Shown: one piece after another, positions 1 through 7,267 of the stretch
Layout of the letters: the number at the start of each line of letters is the position of its first letter
Position numbering within the stretch: position 1 is the stretch's first letter
Origin: Aequorivita echinoideorum
Lineage (GTDB): Bacteria; Bacteroidota; Bacteroidia; Flavobacteriales; Flavobacteriaceae
Length of the DNA stretch: 64,000 bases
Assembly: GCF_018476645.1 (NCBI RefSeq)
Contig: NZ_JAHCTB010000004.1
Coordinates: 310,001 to 374,000 of the forward strand
Direction of reading: 5' to 3'
The notes under the pieces: generated by a model
Told to the model about the DNA's origin: nothing
Databases searched by the model: none
Seen by the model: only the letters and a program-made list of their open reading frames with translations
Position numbers and translations under genes: made by a program

Positions 1-148
1 TTTGGCTGTTATCCTTTGAGCCATCGTTCACGAATAGAATTGATGTTTTTTTTGAAGCAATTTTAGTATAAGCCAGCAGTTCCTTTTCAACCCGATCCAG
101 GTTTTCCTCTTCATTATATACAGGTACGATGATGGTAAATTCGAACAT
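1..148 (-). CDS. Family 2 glycosyltransferase, N-terminal part only
   Basis: The first 49 codons of a minus-strand gene whose remainder lies beyond the window. The peptide starts MFEFTIIVPVYNEEENLDRV and continues to VNDGSKDNSQ. This is the GT-A nucleotide-sugar binding start of GT2 enzymes of the dolichyl-phosphate mannosyltransferase (DPM1/GtrB) type, with VPVYNEE and the DGS(x)D turn visible. The ATG is at 146-148. It is divergent from the epimerase at 327, and both would fit envelope or surface glycan synthesis. Acceptor and sugar cannot be told from this fragment. Confidence 0.85.
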   Translation of the reverse strand, partial: MFEFTIIVPVYNEEENLDRVEKELLAYTKIASKKTSILFVNDGSKDNSQ

Positions 149-326
149 TAATTTTTTTGAGAAGGTTTTTGCAAAAGTAATTTTTTTTAGGTTACGACTG
201 CATTAGTTGCGGTGTTTCTACTTTATTGGCTAAAGTAATATCCAATATTGCCAGTGTTTTGCGTAAAAAGGTTTTATTTTGCCGAGCTATTAAGTGGGAA
301 ACAGAAATTTCTGAAATAAATTTTAT

Positions 327-1268
327 ATGAAAATACTCCTCACCGGAGCGGCTGGATTTATAGGTTCGCATACTGCGGAAAGACTTTGCGCTATGGGCCA
401 TCAAGTAATTGGCGTCGATAATTTTTCTGAATATTATGATATTTCATTGAAAAAATTGAATGCAGAAGCATTAACCGATGCGGGCATAACCGTGATGGAA
501 ATGGACCTGCGCACCGCAAATCTTAAAGAAAAACTACAAAGCGACTTCGATATTATTTTTCATTTTGCGGCACATCCGGGGATTTCAGCAAATTCTACTT
601 TTGAGGATTATTTCAGCAATAATATTTTAGCCACGCAGCATTTGATTGAATATGCCGAAGGTTGTTCAAATAAACCCTTTTTCGTGAATATTGCCACTTC
701 TTCCATTTACGGTTTGGAGGCAACTTTTCCTGAAGACGTTCCGCCGAAACCAGCATCTTGGTACGGTGTTACAAAATTGGCGGCAGAGCAGTTGGTACTT
801 GCAAAAAGCCGCGAGAATAAAATAAAAGCAACATCTCTTAGGCTGTATTCGGTGTATGGTCCGCGTGAAAGACCGGATAAATTATACACAAGTTTGATTG
901 ATTGCGCCTTGAATGACAAGCCATTTCCGCTCTTTGATGGCAGCGAAAAACACCTGCGCAGTTTTACGTACGTGCAGGATATTGTGGATGGAATTGTAAG
1001 TGTTATTGGCAAAGAAGATTTGTGCAACGGTGAGATTTTCAATCTTGGAACGGAAGTAGAAAATACCACGGCACAGGGAATTGCCGCTGTTGAGGAAATT
1101 CTTCAGAAAAAAATTAAAACCGAAAACAAACCGCCACGTGCTGGCGATCAATCGCGAACCAAAGCGAATATTGACAAAGCAAGAAAATTATTGAATTATA
1201 ATCCTAAAACAACCTTAATGGAAGGTTTAGAAGCACAGGTTTTGTGGTTCAAGGAAAATTTTATGTGA
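327..1268 (+). CDS. NAD-dependent epimerase/dehydratase (UDP-glucuronate 4-epimerase type)
   Basis: A 313-residue extended short-chain dehydrogenase. The NAD-binding glycine motif GAAGFIG is at residues 7-13 and the catalytic Tyr146-x3-Lys150 pair lies in SWYGVTK. The preceding SSIYG supplies the active-site serine/threonine region. The C-terminal part (RAGDQSRTKANIDKARKLL) is typical of sugar-nucleotide 4-epimerases acting on UDP-GlcA or UDP-Glc. It lies next to a divergent GT2 glycosyltransferase, so a role in making a nucleotide sugar for surface polysaccharide is inferred. The substrate is not determined. Confidence 0.88.
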   Translation: MKILLTGAAGFIGSHTAERLCAMGHQVIGVDNFSEYYDISLKKLNAEALTDAGITVMEMDLRTANLKEKLQSDFDIIFHFAAHPGISANSTFEDYFSNNILATQHLIEYAEGCSNKPFFVNIATSSIYGLEATFPEDVPPKPASWYGVTKLAAEQLVLAKSRENKIKATSLRLYSVYGPRERPDKLYTSLIDCALNDKPFPLFDGSEKHLRSFTYVQDIVDGIVSVIGKEDLCNGEIFNLGTEVENTTAQGIAAVEEILQKKIKTENKPPRAGDQSRTKANIDKARKLLNYNPKTTLMEGLEAQVLWFKENFM

Positions 1269-1270
1269 GG

Positions 1271-2350
1271 TTATTTCAGCTTCAATAGTTTTTCCGCGGC
1301 TTCAAATGGAGTGGTTTTATTTTCGTGAAGCAATTTCAATTGTATTTCCATTTCCTTTTTGACGGAAGCGTTTGAATAAAAATCACTTTTCAGTCTTCCT
1401 TCAATGGTTTGCATCAACCAGAATTTATCCTGCTCCTTTCTTTTTTTCTCAAAGAATCCATTTTTTTTTGTAAGCTCAAAATAGTTGGCGATGGTATCCC
1501 AAATCTCTACAATTCCTTCGTTTTTTAGGGCACTTGCGAGAAGTGTTTTTGTTGTCCAATCGTTTTCTTTGGAAGGGTAGAGGTGGAGCGCACGATTAAA
1601 TTCTGTTTTTGCCAATTTTGCGGCTTTTAGATTTTCGCCATCTGCCTTGTTTATAACTATGGTATCTGCCATTTCCATAATTCCACGTTTTATTCCCTGC
1701 AATTCATCCCCCGCGCCGGCGAGTTTTAGAAGCAGAAAAAAATCTGTCATGGAATGTACGGCGGTTTCACTTTGTCCCACGCCCACCGTTTCAATAATAA
1801 TAACGTCAAATCCGGCAGCCTCACATAAAATAATGGTTTCGCGCGTTTTTCTAGCAACGCCTCCCAGTGTTTCACCACTGGCAGATGGCCGAATAAATGC
1901 ATTTTTTTCCTTTACCAATTCTTCCATTCGGGTTTTATCGCCCAAAATGCTGCCCTTGCTCAAACTGCTGCTGGGATCAACCGCGAGCACGGCAATTCTT
2001 TTTCCTTTTGAAATTAACTGCTTTCCGAAACTTTCAATAAAAGTACTCTTTCCCACCCCGGGAACCCCCGTTATTCCTATGCGAACAGATTTGTTTGCAT
2101 GCGGAAGGCATGACTCAATGATTTGTTTTGCCTGGTTTTGATGTTTTGCGGCAGTACTTTCAATAATAGTAATGGCGCGGCTGAGTGAAATTTCATCGTG
2201 GTTTAATATTCCGGCTATCAATTTTTCGGTGGACGGTAATTTCTTTCTGTTTGCCCGAAGCGCAGCCGCTGCATTTTTATTTAAAGTCTCGGGTGGATTT
2301 ATGCCTTCCTTTTCTTGAAGGAAACTCCTATTTTTTTTCTTTTTGGTCAC
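1271..2350 (-). CDS. meaB: Methylmalonyl-CoA mutase-associated GTPase MeaB
   Basis: A 359-residue G3E-family P-loop GTPase. Walker A GVPGVGKS is at residues 95-102, followed by VDPSSSLSKGSILGDKTRM and SGETLGGVARKTRE, which are hallmark MeaB/ArgK switch sequences. IIIETVGVGQSE is the Walker B region and NKADG the G4 motif. MeaB protects methylmalonyl-CoA mutase and gates transfer of adenosylcobalamin. The mutase subunits are not in this window, but the cobalamin adenosyltransferase is (11287-11859). The gene converges with the epimerase with only 2 bp between stops. Older databases label the family LAO/AO transport ATPase, which is misleading. Confidence 0.93.
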   Translation of the reverse strand: MTKKKKNRSFLQEKEGINPPETLNKNAAAALRANRKKLPSTEKLIAGILNHDEISLSRAITIIESTAAKHQNQAKQIIESCLPHANKSVRIGITGVPGVGKSTFIESFGKQLISKGKRIAVLAVDPSSSLSKGSILGDKTRMEELVKEKNAFIRPSASGETLGGVARKTRETIILCEAAGFDVIIIETVGVGQSETAVHSMTDFFLLLKLAGAGDELQGIKRGIMEMADTIVINKADGENLKAAKLAKTEFNRALHLYPSKENDWTTKTLLASALKNEGIVEIWDTIANYFELTKKNGFFEKKRKEQDKFWLMQTIEGRLKSDFYSNASVKKEMEIQLKLLHENKTTPFEAAEKLLKLK

Positions 2351-2445
2351 GAAGTGAATTTATGACAATTTTATGAATATGTTTTTTAAAAAGCCGCTTA
2401 TCGGTAGTATATTGAATTTCACTAAAATTAAAAAATAACAAGAAA

Positions 2446-2883
2446 ATGAAAAAATTATATGAAGCCAAAGCTACAGCCGTGGGCGGTAGGGAAGGACATG
2501 TTTCCACAGATGATGGAAAAATTGACTTGGAACTTTCAGTACCAAAAGGTTTGGGCGGAGATGGCGGAAGCGGCACAGATCCCGAACAACTTTTTGGAAG
2601 CGCATATGCGGCCTGCTTTGGCAGTGCACTGCACATGATTGCCGATAAAAAGAAAGTCAAGCTAGGAGACGATTTCAGTGTTACGGCAACTATTGAAATT
2701 GGAAAAACAAAAGAGGATGAACTCCAGTTACGTGCAACGTTGGATTGCTATTTGCCCGGAGTAGATATTGAAACTGGCGAAGATTTAATAAATAAAGCCC
2801 ACGAAGTTTGCCCATACTCTAGAGCAACTAGGGATAATATTACTGTCACGTTAAATCTTCTTGTAGACGAAGAAGAAGAATAA
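2446..2883 (+). CDS. ohr: Organic hydroperoxide resistance protein, OsmC/Ohr family
   Basis: A 145-residue OsmC/Ohr peroxidase that reduces organic hydroperoxides through a reactive cysteine pair. Cys57 lies in AYAACFGSAL and Cys122 in HEVCPYSRATR, both in the positions conserved in Ohr. The N-terminal LYEAKATAVGGREGHV and DPEQLFGSAYAAC are Ohr signatures. The length is normal for the family. No OhrR regulator is adjacent. The gene stands alone, divergent from meaB, and ends in a strong bidirectional terminator. Confidence 0.93.
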   Translation: MKKLYEAKATAVGGREGHVSTDDGKIDLELSVPKGLGGDGGSGTDPEQLFGSAYAACFGSALHMIADKKKVKLGDDFSVTATIEIGKTKEDELQLRATLDCYLPGVDIETGEDLINKAHEVCPYSRATRDNITVTLNLLVDEEEE

Positions 2884-2914
2884 AAATAAAAACCATTGGC
2901 TATAGTAGCAAATG

Positions 2915-2944
2915 AAAAACCCCGAATCCAATTTCGGGGTTTTT
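2915..2944. terminator. Bidirectional terminator between ohr and the DUF2383-like gene
   Basis: A perfect 12-bp inverted repeat: AAAAACCCCGAA at 2915-2926 pairs with 2933-2944 across a 6-nt loop. A/T runs on both sides mean it can end transcription from both convergent genes. Confidence 0.85.
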
Positions 2945-2946
2945 CT

Positions 2947-3480
2947 TTACATAGCTTTTAAGTTTATAATTTTTCCGCCATCGCCGTCCTTGCCATCATC
3001 CTTTCCATCATTTTTTGGCGTTTCATCCTTGAACGGACTTTTTTTAGGCTGCTGTTGGGCTTGCTTGATGTACCACTCTAATTGGTACTTATGCTTTTCC
3101 AAAATTTCCAATATACCATCTGGCAACTCCTTGCGCTCCAGCAATTCCTCATATCTTTTAATATTATTGCGATCACGGCTCACACAGGAATTGATGATTG
3201 CCTGAGCATCAAAATGCTCAAGTGCTTCCTTCACTTCTTGCCAGGTTCTATCCAGATTTCCTTTTGTAGAATCTTGTTTTAGTGGCTCGATGTCCCTTGA
3301 GTGAAGTTCGTTGGAAATGTCGTGGCTCATTCTGTTTCGCTCCACCGCCATATAATTGAGGAAGCGTTTTAAATCTGTAGTTTGTGCATCAAGCGCGGCA
3401 TTGTAATAGAGCTTTTCTGCTTCAAAACACGCCACGAGGAGGCGGTTCAATTTATCAAAATCTGCGTATTTCTTTTTCAT
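2947..3480 (-). CDS. DUF2383/PA2169-like four-helix-bundle protein
   Basis: About 177 residues, mostly helical, ferritin-like in pattern. It starts MKKKYADFDKLNRLLVACFEAEKLYYNAA and continues LKRFLNYMAVERNRMSHDISNEL. This matches the small PA2169/DUF2383 helical family, whose function is unknown. The charged tail is low complexity and rich in Lys, Asp and Gly (KDDGKDGDGGK). The ATG at 3478-3480 is preferred over an upstream in-frame TTG at 3498, because the family alignment begins at MKKKY. It converges with ohr through a shared terminator. Confidence 0.65.
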   Translation of the reverse strand: MKKKYADFDKLNRLLVACFEAEKLYYNAALDAQTTDLKRFLNYMAVERNRMSHDISNELHSRDIEPLKQDSTKGNLDRTWQEVKEALEHFDAQAIINSCVSRDRNNIKRYEELLERKELPDGILEILEKHKYQLEWYIKQAQQQPKKSPFKDETPKNDGKDDGKDGDGGKIINLKAM

Positions 3481-3624
3481 ATTGTACAATTTAATCAAAA
3501 TTACTATAAATATGGTGTATTGAAAATTCTAATTCTCAAATGTTTCCCAAAATTTTCAACATATTTGCAACATCTACATTTTTGTTTCGTCATTTAAGAG
3601 AACAGCAACCAAAAACCATCAAGA

Positions 3625-4173
3625 TTGTCTTCTGAATTATTACTTGTTGAGCAATGTAAGCAACAAAACCGCAAAGCACAAATGGCGCTTTATGGTCAAT
3701 ATTGCAACGGCATGTTCATTATCGCCCAACGGTATTTAAAGGATACCGCGGCGGCGGAAGACGCAATGCAGGAAGCCTTTGTAAAGGCTTTTCAAAAACT
3801 GAGCCAATTTAAAGGGGACGTCACCTTTGGGGCTTGGTTAAAAAGAATAGTTATCAATACGTGCCTGGATGTAATTAAAGCACGGAAGATGGAACTCCAG
3901 TCATTGAATGAGGAAGTATTCACGCTTACCGAAGTGGACAATGACTGGTCTGTGGAAGATGAAACAACGGTATCTGAGGTTTTAAAAGCCATTGAGGAAT
4001 TACCTGAAAATTACCGAATTGCCACAAAACTTTTCTTATTGGAAGGGTATGACCATCAAGAGATTTCAGAAATAATGAATGTTTCTGAAAATGCATCGCG
4101 AACATACGTACACCGCGGAAAATTGAAATTGAAGGAAAAATTAAAACACTTGCGCTATGGCACAGGATATTAG
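3625..4173 (+). CDS. ECF-type RNA polymerase sigma factor
   Basis: A 182-residue sigma-70 family factor of the extracytoplasmic function class. Region 2 (MALYGQYCNGMFIIAQRYLKDTAAAEDAMQEAFVKAF) and region 4 (EVLKAIEELPENYRIATKLFLLEGYDHQEISEIMNVSENASRTYVHRGKLKLKEKL) are both complete. No ATG precedes region 2, so the start is taken as TTG at 3625; a start further in would cut region 2. Its 3' end overlaps the next gene by 17 bp, giving a sigma / membrane regulator / secreted protein operon. Direct autoregulation is likely but no promoter was confirmed. Confidence 0.92.
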   Translation: MSSELLLVEQCKQQNRKAQMALYGQYCNGMFIIAQRYLKDTAAAEDAMQEAFVKAFQKLSQFKGDVTFGAWLKRIVINTCLDVIKARKMELQSLNEEVFTLTEVDNDWSVEDETTVSEVLKAIEELPENYRIATKLFLLEGYDHQEISEIMNVSENASRTYVHRGKLKLKEKLKHLRYGTGY

Positions 4174-4771
4174 GGAATTATTGAAAAACCACAAGCCGGA
4201 AGCTAAAAAGCTTTCTGTTGGGCACGAAGCGCGGTTTCTGCAAAAACTCGAGGCTTCTTTTCCCAAAGAAAAAATGGAAAGTAAGAAAAGCACTTTTTCT
4301 TGGCTGAAAGTTGCTTCAGTTGCCATCATTCTTTTGGCCGTGGGATTTTTTGGATATCAAGAATTGGTGTCTCCAAAATCACAAAATATTTCAACGGAAG
4401 AAATTGTGAATACAGACCCACAAAGTCCAAAGGTGGCCGAAAAGCCACAGATGACGCTCGCAGATATTTCACCCGATTTGAAAAAAGTGGAAGAATATTA
4501 CAAAACCGGCATCAATGTTCAGTTGGCTTCACTTAAAATTACCAAGGAAAATAAAGATTTGGTAGATGGCTATATGCAGCGCCTAGCCGAACTGGACAAA
4601 GAATATACGGCCCTAAATACGGAACTCACCAGAGTGGGCCCAACGGAATCTACCGTAACTGCATTGATCGATAATTTGAAACTTCGTTTGGATTTGCTGT
4701 TCAAATTGAAAAACAAATTAAAAGAACTAAAAAATCAAAACAATGAACAATTCGAGACTATTCAATCGTAA
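4157..4771 (+). CDS. Putative membrane-bound anti-sigma factor
   Basis: A 204-residue protein. The cytoplasmic N-terminal part (about 1-47) contains KLSVGHEARFLQKLEASFP, a short motif common in Bacteroidota anti-sigma-like proteins that follow ECF genes. One membrane helix (VASVAIILLAVGFFGYQEL) lies near 51-70. The C-terminal part is periplasmic and coiled coil (LADISPDLKKVEEYYKTGI..., ending in Lys/Leu heptads). It overlaps the sigma gene by 17 bp and the next gene by 29 bp. Position, topology and motif support an anti-sigma role for the upstream factor. No known anti-sigma domain such as a ZAS zinc motif is visible. Confidence 0.7.
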   Translation: MAQDIRELLKNHKPEAKKLSVGHEARFLQKLEASFPKEKMESKKSTFSWLKVASVAIILLAVGFFGYQELVSPKSQNISTEEIVNTDPQSPKVAEKPQMTLADISPDLKKVEEYYKTGINVQLASLKITKENKDLVDGYMQRLAELDKEYTALNTELTRVGPTESTVTALIDNLKLRLDLLFKLKNKLKELKNQNNEQFETIQS

Positions 4772-6173
4772 CGCCGTAATAGGCCTGTTATTGGCGTATT
4801 CAACCCTTGGCTTTGCCCAGAAAAATTATGTGGAGAGCTTCAACGTTTCCGAGAATGTTGAGGTAGAGGTAAATACTTCATATACGAATGTAATTTTTGA
4901 AACCTGGAACAAGGATAGGGTTGAAGTGGAAGCTTTTATTGAAGGAAGTAAACTTTCAGAAGAGGAAAAGCAGCGCTTAATGAAAAACTGGAATCTGGAT
5001 ATTACGGGCAACAGTAAAAAAATCACGATAAATTCCAACGCCGGAAATGATTTGTATGCCGCAAGCCCGATGCCGCCCATGCCACCTATGGATTTTATAG
5101 GCCCATTGATGGAAAATATGGTCATGCCTATGCTCAATAATTTTCAAGTGCCGCCATTGCCGCCAGAGGTTATGCAAAATGTTGGAAATATTCAGTTTGA
5201 TTATGAAGAATTCCAAAAGGATGAAGAAGGATATATGAAAAAATTTGAAGCGCAAATGGATAAGAAATTCGGAAAAAACTTCGAAAAGAAAATGGAGGCG
5301 TGGGGCAAAAATTTCGAAACATCCTTTGACGAAAAAAAGGCCGATAGTATTGGCGAGGCCTACGGAAAAAAAATGGAGGCGTGGGGTGAGGCCTACGGTA
5401 AAAAAATGGAAGCGTGGGGCGAACAATACGGAAAGCAGATGGAAGCTTGGGCAGAAAATTTTTCGAAACAATTTGATGGCGAAGGAGATAATTACAGTAA
5501 AAAAGTAATCACCAGCCCAAATGGAAAAACGGTAATTATGAACGGAAGTAAAACCTATAATTCAACAGAAGGAAAATCAAATAAAACGATTATAATACGT
5601 CTTCCGAAAAATTCAAAAACCGCTATAAACGTTCGGCACGGCGAACTTAAAATGGCAGACGCCAATAATGTTCGGGCAACGCTTAATTATTCTGCATTTA
5701 CTGCAAATAGTATTGATGGGGGGCAGACCCTCATCAATGCTTCGTATGCGCCTGTAGCCGTAAATAACTGGAAAAAGGGAACATTGAATGTAAAATACGT
5801 TGATGATTGCACTATTTTAACTGCTGAAAAAATAAATATGCACGCCAATTCCAGTGATGTGAAAATTGGAACAGTAGGCAAGGAAGCATTGCTTTCGGGT
5901 TCTTTTGGCGATTTGAAAATAGATAGAATTTCAGACAATTTTGAAACGTTGGACATCCAATTGGAAAACACAGATGCGATAATCAAAATTCCGGCGGTGG
6001 CATTTTCATTTTATTTCAATGGAAAAAAATCCACATTGAAATATCCAAAAACGCTTCAATTGAAAGAAACGAAATCGTCTGATCGCGCCTTGGTAAAGGG
6101 CTATAATCTTTCAAACGGTTCAAATAAAACACTTACCCTTAACGCTACCTACAGTAATGTTTCACTTCAATAA
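4743..6173 (+). CDS. Secreted DUF4097-like adhesin/beta-helix protein with 11-residue repeats
   Basis: A 476-residue exported protein. The signal peptide ends near LGFAQKN (about residue 25). A short beta domain follows (VEVNTSYTNVIFETWNKDRVEVEAFIEG), then a Pro/Met-rich stretch, then a helical region with tandem GEAYGKKMEAW repeats (residues about 204-236). The C-terminal half is made of short beta strands with Asn turns, resembling the DUF4097 putative-adhesin fold. As the last gene of the sigma/anti-sigma operon it is a likely effector or sensor of the envelope response. The exact function is unknown. Confidence 0.65.
   Translation: MNNSRLFNRNAVIGLLLAYSTLGFAQKNYVESFNVSENVEVEVNTSYTNVIFETWNKDRVEVEAFIEGSKLSEEEKQRLMKNWNLDITGNSKKITINSNAGNDLYAASPMPPMPPMDFIGPLMENMVMPMLNNFQVPPLPPEVMQNVGNIQFDYEEFQKDEEGYMKKFEAQMDKKFGKNFEKKMEAWGKNFETSFDEKKADSIGEAYGKKMEAWGEAYGKKMEAWGEQYGKQMEAWAENFSKQFDGEGDNYSKKVITSPNGKTVIMNGSKTYNSTEGKSNKTIIIRLPKNSKTAINVRHGELKMADANNVRATLNYSAFTANSIDGGQTLINASYAPVAVNNWKKGTLNVKYVDDCTILTAEKINMHANSSDVKIGTVGKEALLSGSFGDLKIDRISDNFETLDIQLENTDAIIKIPAVAFSFYFNGKKSTLKYPKTLQLKETKSSDRALVKGYNLSNGSNKTLTLNATYSNVSLQ
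5352..5450 (+). repeat. 33-bp tandem repeat coding for an 11-residue helical repeat
   Basis: Three copies of 33 bp at 5352-5384, 5385-5417 and 5418-5450 encode GEAYGKKMEAW, GEAYGKKMEAW and GEQYGKQMEAW. Degenerate copies flank them, for example GKNFEKKMEAW at 5271-5303 and AENFSKQF after 5451. An 11-residue period is typical of amphipathic helices. Confidence 0.9.
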
Positions 6174-6207
6174 AAAACCCCAACCAAAAAGGTCAGGGTA
6201 TTTTTTC
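6173..6207 (+). terminator. Probable terminator of the ECF operon
   Basis: Directly after the stop codon, ACCC (6177-6180) pairs with GGGT (6196-6199). A second short ACC/GGT stem follows after a 2x2 internal loop. A run of six T residues closes the structure. Confidence 0.55.
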
Positions 6208-6246
6208 AATTTTACTAATTACTAATCGCCAATCAGCAATCACCAA

Positions 6247-6909
6247 TCACTTTCTGGTCAATAGAATTTCCATACTTTTATATTCACTGCCGTTGGGAGC
6301 TTGATTAAACATTTCCATCTTGCGGGTGTTTTCGTCCACTACAGTGTAGGTTTCGCGCATCTTCTTCTCCTTTCCGGTCATAGGATCAACGAATGTACCT
6401 TCAAAATTCGATGTCTTTCCTCCATCCTCACTCGTTCCGTTCATAATCATAATACCTGTGCCCATATTATCAATCCAGGTTGAAGTCCATTTTTTTGCCG
6501 CGTTGTCATACCCTATCGTTGATCTTCCTTCAAAAGGCATACCCATCATTTCTCCAGTGTAGACGGCTTCTTGATAGCGACCACCCAAGATCATTTTTAT
6601 GTTTGCCGTGCTGTTCGCTTTTTCCGGTGGCGCATCTGGGCCCATCCAAAAAGTCATTTCAGCATTCCAAGTGCCTTCCTCTTTTGCCAGCCATTGGTGC
6701 GGTTCGCCGGGTGTCATATAATTTTCCCACGCTTTCTGCATGGCAATTGAATCCATAGGTTCTTCCGCCATCTCTGGCGCTTCGGTGGCGGTAGTGTCTG
6801 CAACAACTACGTCGCTTTCGTTTTCCGTTGCCTTTTTGTTTTCATTATTACAGGAAACAAAACAAAGGGCAATTGCGGTGCAGGTAATAAAAAATTTTTT
6901 CATAATCAT
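6247..6909 (-). CDS. DUF1579-family lipoprotein
   Basis: A 220-residue lipoprotein. The signal sequence MIMKKFFITCTAIALCFVSC ends in a lipobox Cys, followed by an acidic, low-complexity linker (NENKKATENESDVVV...). The domain from about residue 70 (PGEPHQWLAKEEGTWNAEMTFWMGP) through GRYQEAVYTGEMMGMPFEGRSTIGYDNAAKKWTSTWIDNMGTGI is the lipocalin-like DUF1579 fold. Two ATGs (6909 and 6903) are possible and give almost the same protein. Function is unknown. Upstream lies the 21-bp repeat array, so any promoter sits in or beside it. Confidence 0.8.
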   Translation of the reverse strand: MIMKKFFITCTAIALCFVSCNNENKKATENESDVVVADTTATEAPEMAEEPMDSIAMQKAWENYMTPGEPHQWLAKEEGTWNAEMTFWMGPDAPPEKANSTANIKMILGGRYQEAVYTGEMMGMPFEGRSTIGYDNAAKKWTSTWIDNMGTGIMIMNGTSEDGGKTSNFEGTFVDPMTGKEKKMRETYTVVDENTRKMEMFNQAPNGSEYKSMEILLTRK

Positions 6910-6996
6910 TTGGTTTTAAGGGTTGAATAGTGAAACTAAATTATGAAAAAAAGGAGTACACTTCATAAAAATCTTATTTCTGAAGCCATTTAGGAT

Positions 6997-7206
6997 GCTC
7001 CAACTCCCAATTCGAATGCTCCAACTTTCATTTCGGAAGTTCCAATTCACAATACCGACGCTCCAACTCCCAATTCGGAAGTTCCAATTCACAATATCGA
7101 CGCTCCAATTCCCAATTCGGAAGCTCCAATTCGCATTTCGAATGCTCCAATTTCTATTCCATACACTCCAACTTCCATTTCAAAAGGTACAACTCACAAT
7201 TCAAAA
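6997..7206. repeat. Ten-copy 21-bp tandem repeat (three 7-bp subunits each)
   Basis: Ten units of exactly 21 bp run without interruption from 6997-7017 to 7186-7206. The first is GCTCCAACTCCCAATTCGAAT. Each unit splits into three related heptamers of the form NNTCCAA / CTCCCAA / TTCGGAA. Units 3-6 alternate in near-identical pairs. The array fills the space between the secA terminator and the lipoprotein promoter region. The plus strand is open across it from an ATG at 6995 and would encode a heptad peptide (MLQLPIR...), but no ribosome binding site is visible. Confidence 0.95.
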
Positions 7207-7241
7207 AAAAATCCCTTCACTAATTTGTGAAAGGATTTTTT
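7206..7241 (-). terminator. secA terminator
   Basis: A 15-bp stem with one mismatch (7206-7220 with 7227-7241) and a 6-nt loop. It is followed on the minus strand by a T run, 27 bp after the secA stop codon. Confidence 0.85.
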
Positions 7242-7267
7242 AAATCAATAACATATTCAACTACTAA

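Noticed and set aside
4977-5471. Minus-strand frames within the adhesin-like gene, and similar shadows elsewhere
   Set aside because: They mirror the repeat-rich coding strand and have no signal, motif or ribosome site of their own.
6997-7206. CRISPR array
   Set aside because: The 21-bp units are contiguous, with no unique spacers between them, and there are no cas genes in the window.
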